NCBI GenBank assembly: GCA_013176395.1
Contig: JABMLP010000014.1
Span: 930,001 to 994,000, forward strand
Length of the DNA stretch: 64,000 nucleotides
Direction of reading: 5' to 3'
From: Venturia oleaginea
Lineage: Eukaryota; Ascomycota; Dothideomycetes; Venturiales; Venturiaceae
Shown: one piece after another, positions 1-11,688 of the stretch
How positions within the stretch are numbered: the stretch's first letter is position 1
How the letters are laid out: the number at the start of each line of letters is the position of its first letter
Position numbers and translations under genes: made by a program
Notes under the pieces: model-generated
Databases searched by the model: none
Seen by the model: the letters and a program-made list of their open reading frames with translations, nothing else
Told to the model about the DNA's origin: nothing

Positions 1-604
1 ACTCACAGCTGACGTCGCGCTCACCCGTCGAGATCGCTAAGGCGGCTCGTTTGTTTTGCCCTACCTGTTGTTTACACGGAATCGAGGCATGATGCGATAA
101 AGGAAACCCAGTTTCAAAACAGCGTTTTCTCGGGCCGAACCGTGGGAACGAAAAATCAGCCTCGTTTGTTCGAAACCTGGTATTTGGTGAACCACCTCAA
201 TGGGCATGCTATCATCTCCACAGTCCATGGCGATAATCATTGATATGACGAGAGAAGCACCGCTATCTACTAATCGAGGGCCTGCTACTGACTTATTATT
301 TCGATACCCTACACGCTGGGCTGGTGAAAGAGGCTGGCAGGACAGAGTCCAACCACCACAGGGCGGGGAAATAAGAGGCTCTGCGATGATGGTGGTATAG
401 CGGGCAGCCCTACCCTAGTTGCAGGATTTGGGTTTGACTGGAAGCTTGTGAGAACGAATGGTCTGTGGATGGAAGGTCGCCTTGTGGGAAGGGGGCTCCA
501 ACCAAGCCAACCCAGCCGCCGTCAAAGTCAAATTGTTTTCTTCCCTCTGCTCTCATTTTCTGATGACCTGCATGGCCTGATGTTCTGTATATTTCGATGA
601 CACC
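1..604. other. 5' flank without a recognisable gene
   Basis: Only a short open frame (200-400) is present and it looks like nothing known. The last 200 bases before 605 are the likely promoter and 5' UTR of the channel gene. No repeat or RNA gene was seen. Confidence 0.5.
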
Positions 605-3600
605 ATGAATTCGGCGAGTGCGACGGTTACGATAACTTCATCATTTTTGTCTACTGCCTCTGCCTCTTCTACCAACGATGTAAGTCATACTCTACGCTTC
701 AATTGAAACTTGGCACTGATAACATTCTAGCCAATTGTTGGAACGCATCGTACAGGTGATTCGTCTGTTTGGGCGCTGGGCTCGACGCTACTCCCCATGT
801 TGCTCTTTGCCAGTGTTCTGGTTTTCGCATTTTTGGTGCTGAGAGCGAGGCACAAGAGGGTATATGCGCCGAGGACGTTCCTGCCTATTCTAAGAGATGA
901 GTGAGTTGCCTCATGTGGAACCCCGAAATCCAATCGAGCTAATAATCGCAGTGAGAAGACTCCCCCAACGACGGATGGCATGTTCGCATGGATCAAGGAC
1001 TTCACGCAGATACCGGACGATTATGTTCTTAATCACCAATCTTTGGATCAGTATCTTTTTCTGAGGTTTCTGAAGATGATTGTGATTATGTCTGCTGTTG
1101 GGTGTTTGATCACTTGGCCTCTTCTGTTTCCGATCAATGCCACTGGAGGAGGAGGACAATCGGGACTGGATGCTGTGTCCATCAGTAACATCAGGAACCC
1201 CAATCGCTTCTACGCGCATGCAATTGCGGCGTGGCTTTTTCTCGGTGAGTGATTTATTGAAAGAGCTGAGATGAGTGCTGACAATACGCAGGATTCGTGA
1301 TGCTTATGATCACTCGCGAGACAATCTACTTCATCAACCTTCGACAAGCCTTCTTGATGACACCACGAAACGCTAGCCGCATCTCCTCCCGCACCGTCCT
1401 CTTCACAGATGTACCAGACGAATACCTCAACGAGCGTTCACTACGGACGATTTGCTCGAGTGTCCGCAGGATATGGCTGGCAACGGATTGCTATAAATTG
1501 GCAAAGGTTGTAGAAGAGAGGGAAGATGCGGCACTCAGGCTCGAAACGGCAGAAATCAAACTCTCCCAAACGGCCAATAACGAGAGATTGAAACATAAGA
1601 CACCTCTCTCACACTCTGAAGGACATGATCCCGAGATGATTGGTGCTTGTGCTGCCAAATGGATCAAACATAGTCAACGACCTACACATAGATTGAGATT
1701 CTTTGGGAAAAAGGTGGACAGTATCAATTGGACTCGTGCGATACTGCCTGGGCTCATTGAAGCGGTCAAGACTGCGCAACTGGCGCATCGAAATGGCGAG
1801 AAGAAATATATCGGTGCCGTTTTTGTGGAATTCGAAACTCAAAGAGCTGCACAGGTTGCTTTCCAACTCACGGCTCATGAATTGCCTCTTAAGATGCAAG
1901 CACGTTGTATCGGCGTCCCGCCTTCACAGATTCTTTGGCAGAATCTGGGGATGAAGGCGTTGCAGCGGATGACAAACGGGATTTGGGCAACCGTCTTTGT
2001 GTCTGCGATGATTATCTTCTGGTCGATTCCTGTCGCTTTGGTAGGCTTGTTGAGTAATATTGACTATCTCACAAACAAAGTCCCGTGGTTGGGTGTCATC
2101 AATCGGATGCCGGAGGTTATTTTGGGTGCAGTCAAGGGATTGCTTCCAACGGTTATGTTGGCGCTCCTGGTCATGCCTGTCCCGATTTTGTTGAGACGTG
2201 AGTTCTTTCCCTATCTATTTTATGCGAGTCAGGCTGATGAGGTTGGCAGGTCTCGCGGTTATGGCTGGGGCCGTTAGTCAGCAAGAAGTTGAACTGAGAA
2301 CGCAATCATGGTTCTTCGCCTTCCAGGTTATCCAGGTCTTCCTCGTTGCGACGTTCTCATCTGGTGCCTCGGCGGTCACGACGCAAATCATTCAATACCC
2401 GACTTCAGCACCAGCGCTGCTGGCACAGAATCTACCCAAGGCGTCCAACTTCTACATCTCGTACTTTGTACTTTTTGGATTAGCGTCGTCGAGTAAAATG
2501 CTCTTCAATTTTATGGGATTGTTGCAGTATGGTGTTGGTGGGATCTTGAAGAGTACGCCGAGACAGCAGTATGAGCATTTTATCAATATGAGTCATTTAA
2601 ATTGGGGGAGTGAGTATGCGAAGTGGACGCTTTTGGCTGTCATCGGTAAGTTCAGTTCGAGGAGTAACACTGACTAGAGGACTTTGGCTGACAATTCCTG
2701 ATGCAGCGATTGCGTACTCTTGCATTGCTCCTTTGGTACTTGGATTCGCTACGATTGGGCTGGGGTTGATCTACTTGGTTTCAAGGTATAATTCGATATA
2801 TACTTTGACCACGACGATTGATACGAAGGGGCAGGCTTATGGGAGGGCGATGCAGCAACTTACAGTGGGGGTCTACCTTGCAGAGGTATGCTTGATTGGC
2901 CTGTTTGCTATCAAGATTGGAGAGGGCGTTGCGAGTGTTGGTCCATTGCTGCTCGTGGTTATCCTTCTAATCACAACAGCCTTGTTTCACGCGGTTATGC
3001 GTAGAGCACTGCATCCGCTTACGAGGACACTCCCGAGTTCTCTACTCACGAGAGCTGAGGAGTCGAGATATTCTAGCGCTGTGCTTGAGCAGGGTGTGAT
3101 TGGATACTCATATGAGGGAGAGGTAAAATACCATTCCAGTGACAGAGACTCCATCCGTCAGGTCAGCGAAAGAAAAGAGTCGATCCGGCCACCCAGCTCA
3201 CATGGAGACTCGATACGACCTGCTCCTAACCAGTGGGAAGCTGGATACTCGATTCCAGATACAGTAGAAAATGACTCCGTCATAGCCAGAGTCTTGAACG
3301 AAGAAGAAGAAACAGAAAAAATACAATACATAGCCAACAGCATAGTGGCCCGCTCAAATTCCGAGCGCCTCGCTTCAGTGGAGCCCCGAAATCCGAGCCC
3401 AGAAAAGCAACTAAGCTCATCAGAAACTACAATGCGCACCGCAGAAGAAGGCCGCAGCCTAGAAATAACAGAAAAAAACCGACGCGACCTCGAAATCAGG
3501 GAAATGCGTATTTCTCCCGCCGCTAGAGCCTCAGCAGTCTCAGATGCTTGGGTTTATCATACACCAACTCGCTACCATACTAACAGAGATACGTTCCAAT

Positions 3601-3989
3601 CTATGTGGTCCCACTCACCTCCGCCCTCAGCCGCACCACCACCAACCGGTTCCTTTTTAAACACCTTCTTCCGGCCCAATAAATTCGCCACGTACGCGCA
3701 TCTCAAACGTAAACTTGATGAAGGTATCTTTGCTCAAGCGGTACCAATGTATGCTCCTGAGGTTGCTAGGACGGCGTATTTTCATCCTGCGATACAGAAG
3801 CAGACGCCGGTTCTTTGGTTTGTGAGGGATCAAATGGGCATTAGTGAGCAGGAGATGAGGCATTCGGGGAGAATTTTGAAGGTTAGTGATCGGGGAGCCT
3901 GGTTTGATGAGAAGGGGAGGGTTGTGTGGGATGATGGGGATTTGAGGGGGGCTGTTGTTTGGGAGAGGGGATGGGATATTTTGATCTAG
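605..3989 (+). CDS. CSC1/RSN1-like stress-gated cation channel (DUF221 family), 6 exons
   Basis: Product: a plasma-membrane or endomembrane protein of the OSCA/TMEM63/CSC1 family, osmotically gated cation channels. Exons read as 605-679, 731-900, 952-1244, about 1292-2197, 2250-2645 and 2707-3989; every junction is GT..AG and keeps frame, giving about 1040 aa. Visible parts: an N-terminal hydrophobic segment, a conserved LFTDVPDEYLNE stretch opening the cytosolic domain, the PILLRRLAVMAG to WFFAFQVIQVFLV core, then several membrane helices (SCIAPLVLGFATIGLGLIYL and following). The last 300 residues are a low-complexity, charged, SIRP-rich cytosolic tail poorly conserved in the family. The start at 605 is the only ATG giving a short Ser/Thr-rich leader before the first helix. 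Family call is confident; gating and location are inferred from the family. Confidence 0.88.
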
Positions 3990-4248
3990 TGTGAGGAGGG
4001 AGCAAGATGGGTTAAGAGGCTGGTATTGTAAGAGTCGCATGATTTATGGGTTGTGATTTTGATGAAGGTCTCGATATCGGAATCGAGAGGGTTTAAGTGG
4101 GGATTCTAGCAGCTACTGTCGCGGAGAGAGATTGGCCACCCCGATTGTGTTTACTTACTCGACAGACGAACGAGTATACCCAAAGTTCCTAGAGCTATGC
4201 TTAGCCTTCCTGCTACAGCCAGACCAGTAATGCTGCTTTTTCATAGAT

Positions 4249-4695
4249 TTGACGAGCCACGAAGCTAGCTCTGGCAATCAACTTCTCATGTCCAAAATCG
4301 CCTTTGCCAAACTTCTGCCAAAGTTTCTCACCGAAACTGTCAGCAACTTAGCGATATCGATCTTGGATCGAATGGATTCAGATGGAGAGGGAATAATAAT
4401 GGAAGGAACGGAATTTCTAACCCAATTGTGCTGCCTCCCTTCCCACTCTCGTCTTTCAAGCAACCTTCGTCTCTTTCCTTCAGAATACTGACCACTAACC
4501 TCTTTCTCACAGCACATTAGCACTCGAAACATCCGAAATAACCATCTCACAAAACCTCAAGCCCCTGATCGCCGGGGGCGTAACTAATAATGCCACAACC
4601 CGCGCCCAGATCTAGACTCCGCCGCATTCCCGAAGACCCTCTTTAGGCACACGCATGCCAGCACGACCGTCTTCCTCCTGCTCATGACAATTTAC
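4249..4695 (+). pseudogene. Possible exon remnants of an unidentified gene
   Basis: An open frame at 4249-4491 (80 codons) is followed by a good acceptor (TTCTCACAG ending near 4513) and then about 180 nt that read as protein only if the frame shifts once near 4610, up to a GTAAGT donor near 4694. The transposon block starts just downstream. I do not recognise the protein. This could be the surviving 5' part of a gene cut by insertions, or chance. Low confidence. Confidence 0.2.
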
Positions 4696-5125
4696 AGTAA
4701 GTATCGGTGATCTCGTCCCCAAATATTGAAGTCCTGTAAAGGCAGCAGTGGTTTATCGTCCTCCCGGGACACCTGCGGCCACGGCCGCACCAGTCGATCG
4801 TACACTACAGATAGGTTTATTAGTCGGTTAATTGCCGTATGAACACATACATCAAAAAATCTAGCCAACACATACATCCAATTGCTAGGACATACATTGA
4901 AAACTGCGCATACATTCGCATACATTCTAGACTGTAAATGTATGTATTAGCAATAAATTTTGTCTATGAATTTGACCCACCTTTTGATGGCGACAACGTC
5001 GCAGTCGCAGTAAGTATACGCACTATACCGCATGTAAATAGTATATAGAAGGCTTTTATTGCATTTTTGAGCAATTCAGAGTCAGCTAATATCGTATTTA
5101 TTAAACTACTCCAACAACCTCCCAA

Positions 5126-5147
5126 CCTCCCTCCCTCCCTCCCTCTA
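5126..5147. repeat. CCCT/CCTC microsatellite
   Basis: Short run of tetranucleotide repeats (CTCCCTCC...) within the 3' flank of the SWIM ORF. Confidence 0.6.
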
Positions 5148-5187
5148 TTACAACCCCCGTCAACTCCGCTCTTCCTATCTACTTCCC

Positions 5188-6150
5188 TCACCTTGTACAA
5201 GCAGCTCCTGAGTGATTTGGAGAGCCGCAGTGACGGCAATTGCCTTGTGAACGTTTTGGGCGTTTGTTGGAAGCCTGTAGTATTAAAGTCTGAGTTTCTG
5301 CTGTATTGCGAGAGCGCTTCTTGGTAACTTTTGGTGGTAATGGCTCTTTCTGACTAACCTGAGTAGCCTTAATCTGTAGGAGCTCTTCAAGAGCATCGTC
5401 AGCATCGTCAAAGGCGGCCTCATCTTCAGAAATCTCGTTGTTTTGGGCCTGACGAGAAGATATAATCTCATCGTAAGTAGCATCCATTTCGGCTTCAAGA
5501 TCGTGATCAAATACCGCCGCTTCTTCGTCAGATTCCGAGTCGCTAGATGATGAAGACTCGTCTGAGATTTCGATGGTTTCATTACGCTTCCGGCGGCCTT
5601 TGGTAGCGGTTTTAGACGCTGCTTTTGATGATTTTTTACCCTGGGTTGATCTTTCAGCGGCCGTGGCTCCTTTGCGTTGAGAGTCCTTTCGAATACGGCT
5701 ATTCACATTATGCTTGCGCATACGAAGATGCTTCGGACGTCCTGGCTTACGATTTGGCTCACTAGGGAGAGTTTGACCATCTGGGATGAGATTCTTGATC
5801 AAAACTGGGCGTAGTGAGCCGCTGTAGGCTTTGCGGTATTGACTGCGCTCGTAAATAGTAGAATTGCCGTCAGTATACACAATTTTGAGGTCATATTTGA
5901 GAGCTAGAATGGCCGCAAAAACGTGAGCACATGGTAGACGATGGTCCTGCCATTCTAGGCAATCGCAGACTCCTTTATCAAGGTCTACAACCCAGCCTGC
6001 AGCGCCGGGAGATTCGTGGGCTTCAATAATCGCATCTGTGACTGCATTTGCGCCGTCTTCCAGGGAGTCAAATTGCATACCAATGGTGAGGGATGGATAG
6101 GGAGGCCTATCTTCAGGCCCAGGGCTTTCGAATGACGATGTGCGAGGCAT
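5188..6150 (-). CDS. SWIM zinc-finger protein, core-deleted MULE transposase derivative
   Basis: About 320 aa from the ATG at 6150; the frame is open upstream to 6264, but the 6150 start fits better because the MULE-like N-terminal block (PSLTIGMQFDSLEDGANAV) follows at once. Residues about 60-85 form a SWIM finger (CDCLEWQDHRLPCAHVF, CxC then CxH). A basic region, a Ser/acidic run and a C-terminal CCHC knuckle (CRHCGSPNHSGAAC) follow. The DDE/RNase-H-like core of about 250 residues that should lie between the N-terminal block and the SWIM finger is missing, yet the frame is clean. It could bind DNA or RNA but cannot catalyse transposition. A domesticated gene is possible but unlikely given the perfect flanking repeats. 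Confidence 0.7.
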   Translation of the reverse strand: MPRTSSFESPGPEDRPPYPSLTIGMQFDSLEDGANAVTDAIIEAHESPGAAGWVVDLDKGVCDCLEWQDHRLPCAHVFAAILALKYDLKIVYTDGNSTIYERSQYRKAYSGSLRPVLIKNLIPDGQTLPSEPNRKPGRPKHLRMRKHNVNSRIRKDSQRKGATAAERSTQGKKSSKAASKTATKGRRKRNETIEISDESSSSSDSESDEEAAVFDHDLEAEMDATYDEIISSRQAQNNEISEDEAAFDDADDALEELLQIKATQVSQKEPLPPKVTKKRSRNTAETQTLILQASNKRPKRSQGNCRHCGSPNHSGAACTR

Positions 6151-6382
6151 AATTGAGTGCGTAGTGTTGAGTTGTATTAAGTAAAAAATGTAGATATCAA
6201 AATGTGGTAAACAAAATTTAGAGTCACGTACGCGTGTTCGCGAAAGATGCACGAAATTGACCAATTAGAGCAATGTATGTATCAGCAATTTTTTTCTATG
6301 TATGTCCTAGCAATTGGATGTATGTGTTGGCTAGATTTTTTGATGTATGTGTTCATACGGCAATTAACCGTTTAAGTAAACC

Positions 6383-6638
6383 TGTCACGGGGCGGGTTCG
6401 GGTATCAGGAGGAAGGAGCAGCAGCAGGTACTGGTATCATTCAACAGGCTATATACGAGCTGGCAGGCAAACCAACAGGCAGGTTTGACGACAGGACGTA
6501 GCTCAAAGAGAAACGAATTGGTTGAAGCCACGTAGGCTTTAAAACCTTTCCTCGGCAGAACTCCGGTTCTGCCTTGATCACGTGCCAGTGGGGCCACCCC
6601 AACGGCGGGAAGGACTTGTCCGCGGTCGTATCGTGACA
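6383..6638. mobile_element. Solo LTR, 256 bp
   Basis: Begins TGTCACGG and ends TCGTGACA, with a 7-bp perfect inverted terminus TGTCACG/CGTGACA. No element body lies on either side. A 44-bp piece near its right end is repeated in inverted orientation at 45237-45280, so it belongs to a family with other copies. The 5-bp flanks (AAACC and AACTC) do not match, so the insertion has decayed or recombined. Confidence 0.65.
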
Positions 6639-7193
6639 AACTCTTACACTTACAAGTGCCGATTTTCTCAGAATCTAGGATGGCTCGAGATTAAATGTTC
6701 AGAGTTGTACCGTTGAATCCTGAAATATCCGAGCAATACCGCGGGAAACAGAGCGGCCTAATTATCGATAGAGATTGATTGGTGCGATTATAAAAATTGT
6801 AAGTAAATTAATGAGCTAAACTACCGAGCTAAAGTAGTAAATCTCTTAGTATCTAGGATAGCTCGAAATTCCGCGGTACGCGAAATAAGGGTGGCACGGC
6901 TAACCTCCGTCACTAAATTTAGATGTAATACCAAACCTAGTTGTGCATTTGAAGCTGGGAACTTGAGCCGGGTATATAATGGACAGCTTACCAGACCCAT
7001 GCTTGAAGCCAAGCCTGTTTCTCCAAACCGCTCCTACCTCAAACTACTTTCCTCACGCTATTTTCCTCACGCCAACGACACCTCAAAGTCTAACCAACTC
7101 CATCATTACCCTTCAACCCACCCTAACATTCTACCTCAACATTCTATCGTCCTTCTCTCGACAGCCCTCTTCAATCCCAACCAGTATAGTGTC
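6639..7193. other. AT-rich spacer with no recognisable gene
   Basis: Open frames here (for example 6891-7232 and 6979-7296) overlap one another in different phases and resemble nothing known. Their 3' ends run into the LTR at 7194. I see no gene. Confidence 0.4.
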
Positions 7194-7428
7194 TGTCACG
7201 GGAGCGATAGAAGTAGTTGTAAAGCACGTTGACGAGTGTTTAGCCGTACTAGCTATGAGCGAGCGTGATAGAAGTCAAATGGTATTATCTTTCTAAGAGT
7301 CAAGACATTGCGTGAAGAATCTAAGCACAGTGGAGGAATCGCGAGGTAGGTAAGGGATTCCTCGGTTTGTGCGCTAGAATCACGTGTATACCAGTTCATG
7401 GTAACACTCTCAGTGTCACTCCGTGACA
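7194..7428. mobile_element. Solo LTR, about 235 bp
   Basis: Starts TGTCACGGGAG and ends ACTCCGTGACA, giving a long inverted terminus. The 5-bp flanks are GTGTC and ATGTC (4 of 5 match), consistent with an old target duplication. It lies 7 bp outside the left LTR of Gypsy-1, so Gypsy-1 landed next to it. Confidence 0.6.
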
Positions 7429-7435
7429 ATGTCCT

Positions 7436-7639
7436 TGTCACGTTTGACCTTGGACTTGACTTGGAAGCATGACTTGAATTCTATGGGATGTGCGAAGTTG
7501 TAAGGATGAGGAGCTAACTAAGAGGTAGAGACGAGTCTAAGTACTTGCGACCAGTCTCGCGCTAGACCTGATCGAGCAGAACCACCACATTTAACTACGT
7601 TTAACTGCATTCGAATACCAACATAGTTCGATCATGACA
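7436..7639 (-). repeat. Gypsy-1 3' LTR
   Basis: 204 bp, TGTCACGTTT... to ...GATCATGACA as read on the plus strand. Next to it on the element's 5' side is a purine-rich tract (complement of the CCCCCC at about 7644-7649) that fits a polypurine tract. It lacks the 15-bp internal duplication of the other LTR and differs by about four transitions and one transversion. Confidence 0.9.
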
Positions 7640-7680
7640 GTACCCCCCAACAAGGCCGAGGCGCAATGGTTCAAACTGAA

Positions 7681-10600
7681 CTATTTGGCGAGGTGACTGA
7701 CAAACTTGAAGCATGATCGAATCCTAACCAGGTCTGTACCCGGTTGGTTTTGGTTTTCTTGATATCTCTGGTGAAATTCATCAACCGCGCTCTTTGCGTT
7801 GTGCAAGAATTGAAGGGGTTCCCATGTCGGTAAGTAATAGCCTTCCCATTTAACCTTGTAGTCAAATCTCTTCGTAGCTTTGTTGAATCGTGAATCAACG
7901 ACTTCATCCAGGGTGTAGATTCCATCGTTTTCTTCAACATCGACGGGAGGAGGTTGCGAGTTATTCTGGTTTGGAAACATCCTGTCGGAAGGGGGGTAGG
8001 CAGGGAGCAGTAGATTTGTATGAAAGACGGGATGGCAATGCATAGAAGTAGGGAGCTCGAGTTTGTAAGCGTCGTGGTCTAGGGCTTGTAGAATCTTGAA
8101 TTTGCCGGCGAACTTGCAGTCGAACTTTTTGGATGGGCGCGTGGTCTTGATATTCTTGAGGTTAGCCAAACCCAGTCACCAACTTTGTAGTTTGGAGAAC
8201 CAAGCCGATGTTTGTTCTTGAAATATTCGTAGGTAGCGCTGGCGTGGCGGATCTCGTTGTAGCAAATCTTCTCAAGGTTTGCCATGAAGTCAGCCATGGA
8301 ATTAGCTTTTCGTGTCTCGGTAATTTCGTGGCGAGAGGCGTTACGGTCTGGTTGAATTGGCGCTTCCAATCCGGAGCGTGGATCGTAGCCGTAGGCGGCA
8401 AAAAATGGTGTGAGTTTTGTTGCATTGGAGGGTGTGTTGTTGATCACGAATTCGCAGAGTGGTAACCATTCGTCCCAATCATCTTGTTGATAATTGCAGT
8501 AAGCACGGATGTAGATTTCGACTTGGGCATTCGCTCGCTCGGTCCCGCCATCTGTCTCGGGGTGGAAACTGGTAGAGAGGCGGATTCGGATTCCGAGGCG
8601 TTTGCAGAGTACTTTCCAGAGGATAGCAACGAATTGGGATCCTCGGTCTGAGATAATGCTTCGAGGTAAGCCGTGGAGGCGGTAGACGTGTTGGAGAAAG
8701 AGTAAGGCGCATTCGCGGGCTTCTGGGAGTTTTTGGCAGGGAATAAGGTGCTTGATTTTGGTGAGGCGATCGACAATTACTAAGAGGCAGGTATTACCTC
8801 CTTTGGGTGTAGCAGGTAAATCGGTAATGAAGTCCATCTGGATGTCTTCCCATCTTCGTTGAGGGGCTTCGAGAGTGTTGAGGAGTCCTTGGTACATTAG
8901 GTTGCTCGGTTTTGCGCGTCGACAGGCGTCGCATCGTGAGACCCATTTGTCCGAGGTGGCGTGCATGCCATAGTAGAACTTGCGGAGTTTGAGGAAGTTG
9001 TTAGCTTTACCCGGGTGACCTGCGACATTACAGTCGTGGTTCGCTTTCAGAATGTATGCTTGTAGTGTATCGTCTTGGGGAATAAATAGACACTTTTTAT
9101 ACCAAAGGCGGCCGTCGCGTTCTTCGCAGTCCTGCATCCGCAACGTTCGGTGGTGGGTTTTGCCGCCGCGTAGTTTTTTCAAGACTTCGCGTGGTTCTTT
9201 GTCTTTAGTCAACGCTCTAGCGTAGAGTTCTTCAAACTTGTCTTCGTCCCAAATAAGCTCTTCGTCGTCTGGGTCTTGCGAAGGGATGAATATGTCCGGA
9301 GGGGAGAACGGGGTGGTTGGGGTTTGTTCTTCAGCTACTGCGTCGTTGCTAGGTTTGTTCCATATATCGTTGAGGGGCTCAAGGGATTCGTCCCCGTCAT
9401 TTTCGGAAGAGTCGCGGTAGTCTGGGTTTTTCTCGAAGTCTTGTGGAGAGGAGTGGTCACGAAGCGTAACTGGGCATAATGAAAGATTGTGGACTTGGAG
9501 CGCTAGTTCTTTTCGAATCTTAGGGTCAAGTGTGTGGGGTTTAAGCATAACCTGTGACTGGTGCTGGATACGCGGGTCGGATACGTTTGAGGGGAGGTCT
9601 TGGGAGCGGCGGGTCAAGGCGTCGGGTTTCGTAGTAACTTTTCCTGGTCTCCTCGAAGTGGAATTGGGAGAGGAATTCGGCCCAACGGGCTTGTCGGCGA
9701 GTGAGTTTTTTGGTTGACATGTAGTATTCGAGGTTTCGGTGGTCTGTAATAACTTCGATCGGGTCTTCAGTTCCTTCGAGCTCTTCTCGCCACTCTTCAA
9801 ATGCGCGAATGATTGCTAGGAGTTCTTTGTCGTAGATTTCGTAATTACACTCCTGGGGTGTGAACTTGTGAGAGAAGAAGGCGACGGGGTGTAGCAAACC
9901 GTCATTGCCGATTTGTGAGAGTACTCCAGCGCCTACCCAGTCGGAGGCGTCTGTTTCGACAATACACTTCTTTGTAGGGTCGAAATGTGCGAGGATTGGT
10001 GCGGAGATAAAGGCTTCTTGGAGTTTATCAAAAGCGGCGCGCTGTTTTGGGCCGAAGTAGAACGGCTTGTCTTTTTTCAGTAAGTCGGTAAGAGGTTTCG
10101 CGGTGGAGGAGTAATTGAAAATAAAACGGCGGTAGAAATTGGCAAAACCGAGGAAGGATTGGACGTCATGACGAGTAGTACAGTATTGCCAATCAATGAT
10201 TGTTTTGACTTTGTCCGGGTCCATCCGGATTCCGTGGTCTGTGATAATTAAACCGAGAAATTTGACTTCTGTCTGGTAGAATTCGCATTTGTCGATGTCG
10301 ATGTTGAGTCCTGCTGCGTGCATTCGTTCGATAACCTGCCGCACTTGAATTTTATGCTCTTCGAGAGTTTCGCTGTAGATTAGGATGTCGTCGAGGTACG
10401 CGGTGCAGAAAACGTCGAGGAAGTCTTTAAGTTGTTCGTTAATATACGACTGCCAGGTCGCCGGGGCATTGCAGAGGCCGAAGTTCATAACTAGAGATTC
10501 GAACAGACCGAAGCGGGTTCTGAATGCAGTGAGAGGAACGCTGTCGGGGTGGACTCGGAGTGCGTTGAATGCTGAGATAATATCGATCTTCGTGAAGTAC

Positions 10601-11688
10601 TTGGCTTTGCTGAGTTTGTCTAGGGTTTCGCGGAGTAAGGGAATAGGGTATCGGTTTTTTCGAGTAATGGCGTTGAGTTTTCGGTAGTCTACGCAGAATC
10701 GCAGACCACCACCTGGTTTTTTGACAAAGATACATGGGGAACTGACGTCGGACTGGCTTTTTCTGATAAAACCTTTTCCCAAATTCTCCTCCAGCCATTT
10801 CCGGAGGCATTTGAGTTCGTTCTGGGACATACCGTAGAGAGGAGCGTTGGGTAACTGGTCTTTCTTGTCTTCTTGAATTTCGATTTTGTGGTCGACGAGG
10901 CGTGAAGGGGGCAGTGAATCAGCAGCTTTTCTGTTAAAAGCGTGCGCGAGGTCGTGAAGGTCTTTGGGTAACTGGGGGCGAGGGTCTTTGTAATCTGGTT
11001 TCTTCGCCAGAAATTTATCGATATCTTGAATACTGATTGCGTAGATTTGAGCATTGGGCTGCTTAGAATTCCATTGAAAAGCGTGAGAGTTGACAATCTT
11101 CCAATCGCGAGGAGAGTCCGGGGTTTCTTGAGGGGGTGCGCGGGCACCAAACGGGAGCGGGATATACTCAACAGAGCCCTTGTGGCCCTGAAGTCATTTC
11201 TTAGAACAGTGGGTACCGAAGTGAATACTACGATTCTCAAAATCGAGTTTCACACCGTGGAGGTTCATCCAGGGAGTGCCAAAGATGACTGCTGCGGAGC
11301 CGAGACGGGTAACAAAGAATTTCGTGGTTTCGAGGTGGTGTTCTCCGGTTCTGACGGAGACGTGGATTTCGTGAGTAACGTAAGAGGGTGCAGAGGATGC
11401 CTGTTCGCCGTCAAAGGCTTTGAGGCGGCGGGGGTTTTCGAGGGGAATAAAGGGAAAGCCGTGGGATTGCGCAAAATCGAGGTCCATGAAACTTCCTGTG
11501 GCAAAGGAATCAGTAACGGCGAGGGTTTTGATCGATTCATTAAGTGTAATTGGGACTATGATTGGTCTAGAGTCTACTGGTCCATCAATCTCTCCTGTTG
11601 ATTTCTCTGAGTAACCTAGAACTGCCGAACTGATGTGAAGAACATGTCGTTTCGATTTGTTGTCGTGTCTTGATGAACATCTTTTCAA
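7681..11688 (-). pseudogene. Gypsy-1 pol (protease, RT, RNase H, integrase, chromodomain), broken
   Basis: Read from 11688 downwards. Protease block with DSFATG in place of the usual DSGATG, then a stop at about 11194. RT has [19 protein letters not shown] and the catalytic YLDD (FCTAYLDDILIYS). RNase H has ETDASDWVGAGVL and ITDHRNLEYY; a frameshift lies near 9655. Integrase has the zinc site (HDCNVAGH..CDAC) and DDE blocks (MDFITDLP, SDRGSQFV, HPETDGGTERAN). A second frameshift near 8170 separates the C-terminal chromodomain (YTLDEVVDSRF, YKVKWEGYYLPTWEP). All domains of a chromovirus are present, but no full polyprotein can be made. Confidence 0.9.

Larger units (their letters stand above)
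4812..6382. mobile_element. Mutator-like (MULE-type) non-autonomous DNA transposon
   Basis: Inverted repeats at 4825-4897 and 6298-6370 read as perfect 73-bp copies rich in the motif CATACAT. Outside them the similarity continues imperfectly for about 15 bp (AGGTTTATTAG against AGGTTTACTTA), so the real ends lie near 4812 and 6382. The only ORF (5188-6150, minus) has a SWIM zinc finger, the hallmark of the C-terminus of MULE transposases. No clear target duplication: the right end abuts a solo LTR beginning at 6383 and the left flank differs. The perfect repeats argue for recent movement. Confidence 0.75.

Noticed and set aside
727..1219. Minus-strand ORFs opposite the channel gene
   Set aside because: They lie over the exons of the channel gene, whose splice sites and family match are clear.
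9238..11601. Plus-strand ORFs inside Gypsy-1
   Set aside because: Antisense shadows of pol; no known domain.
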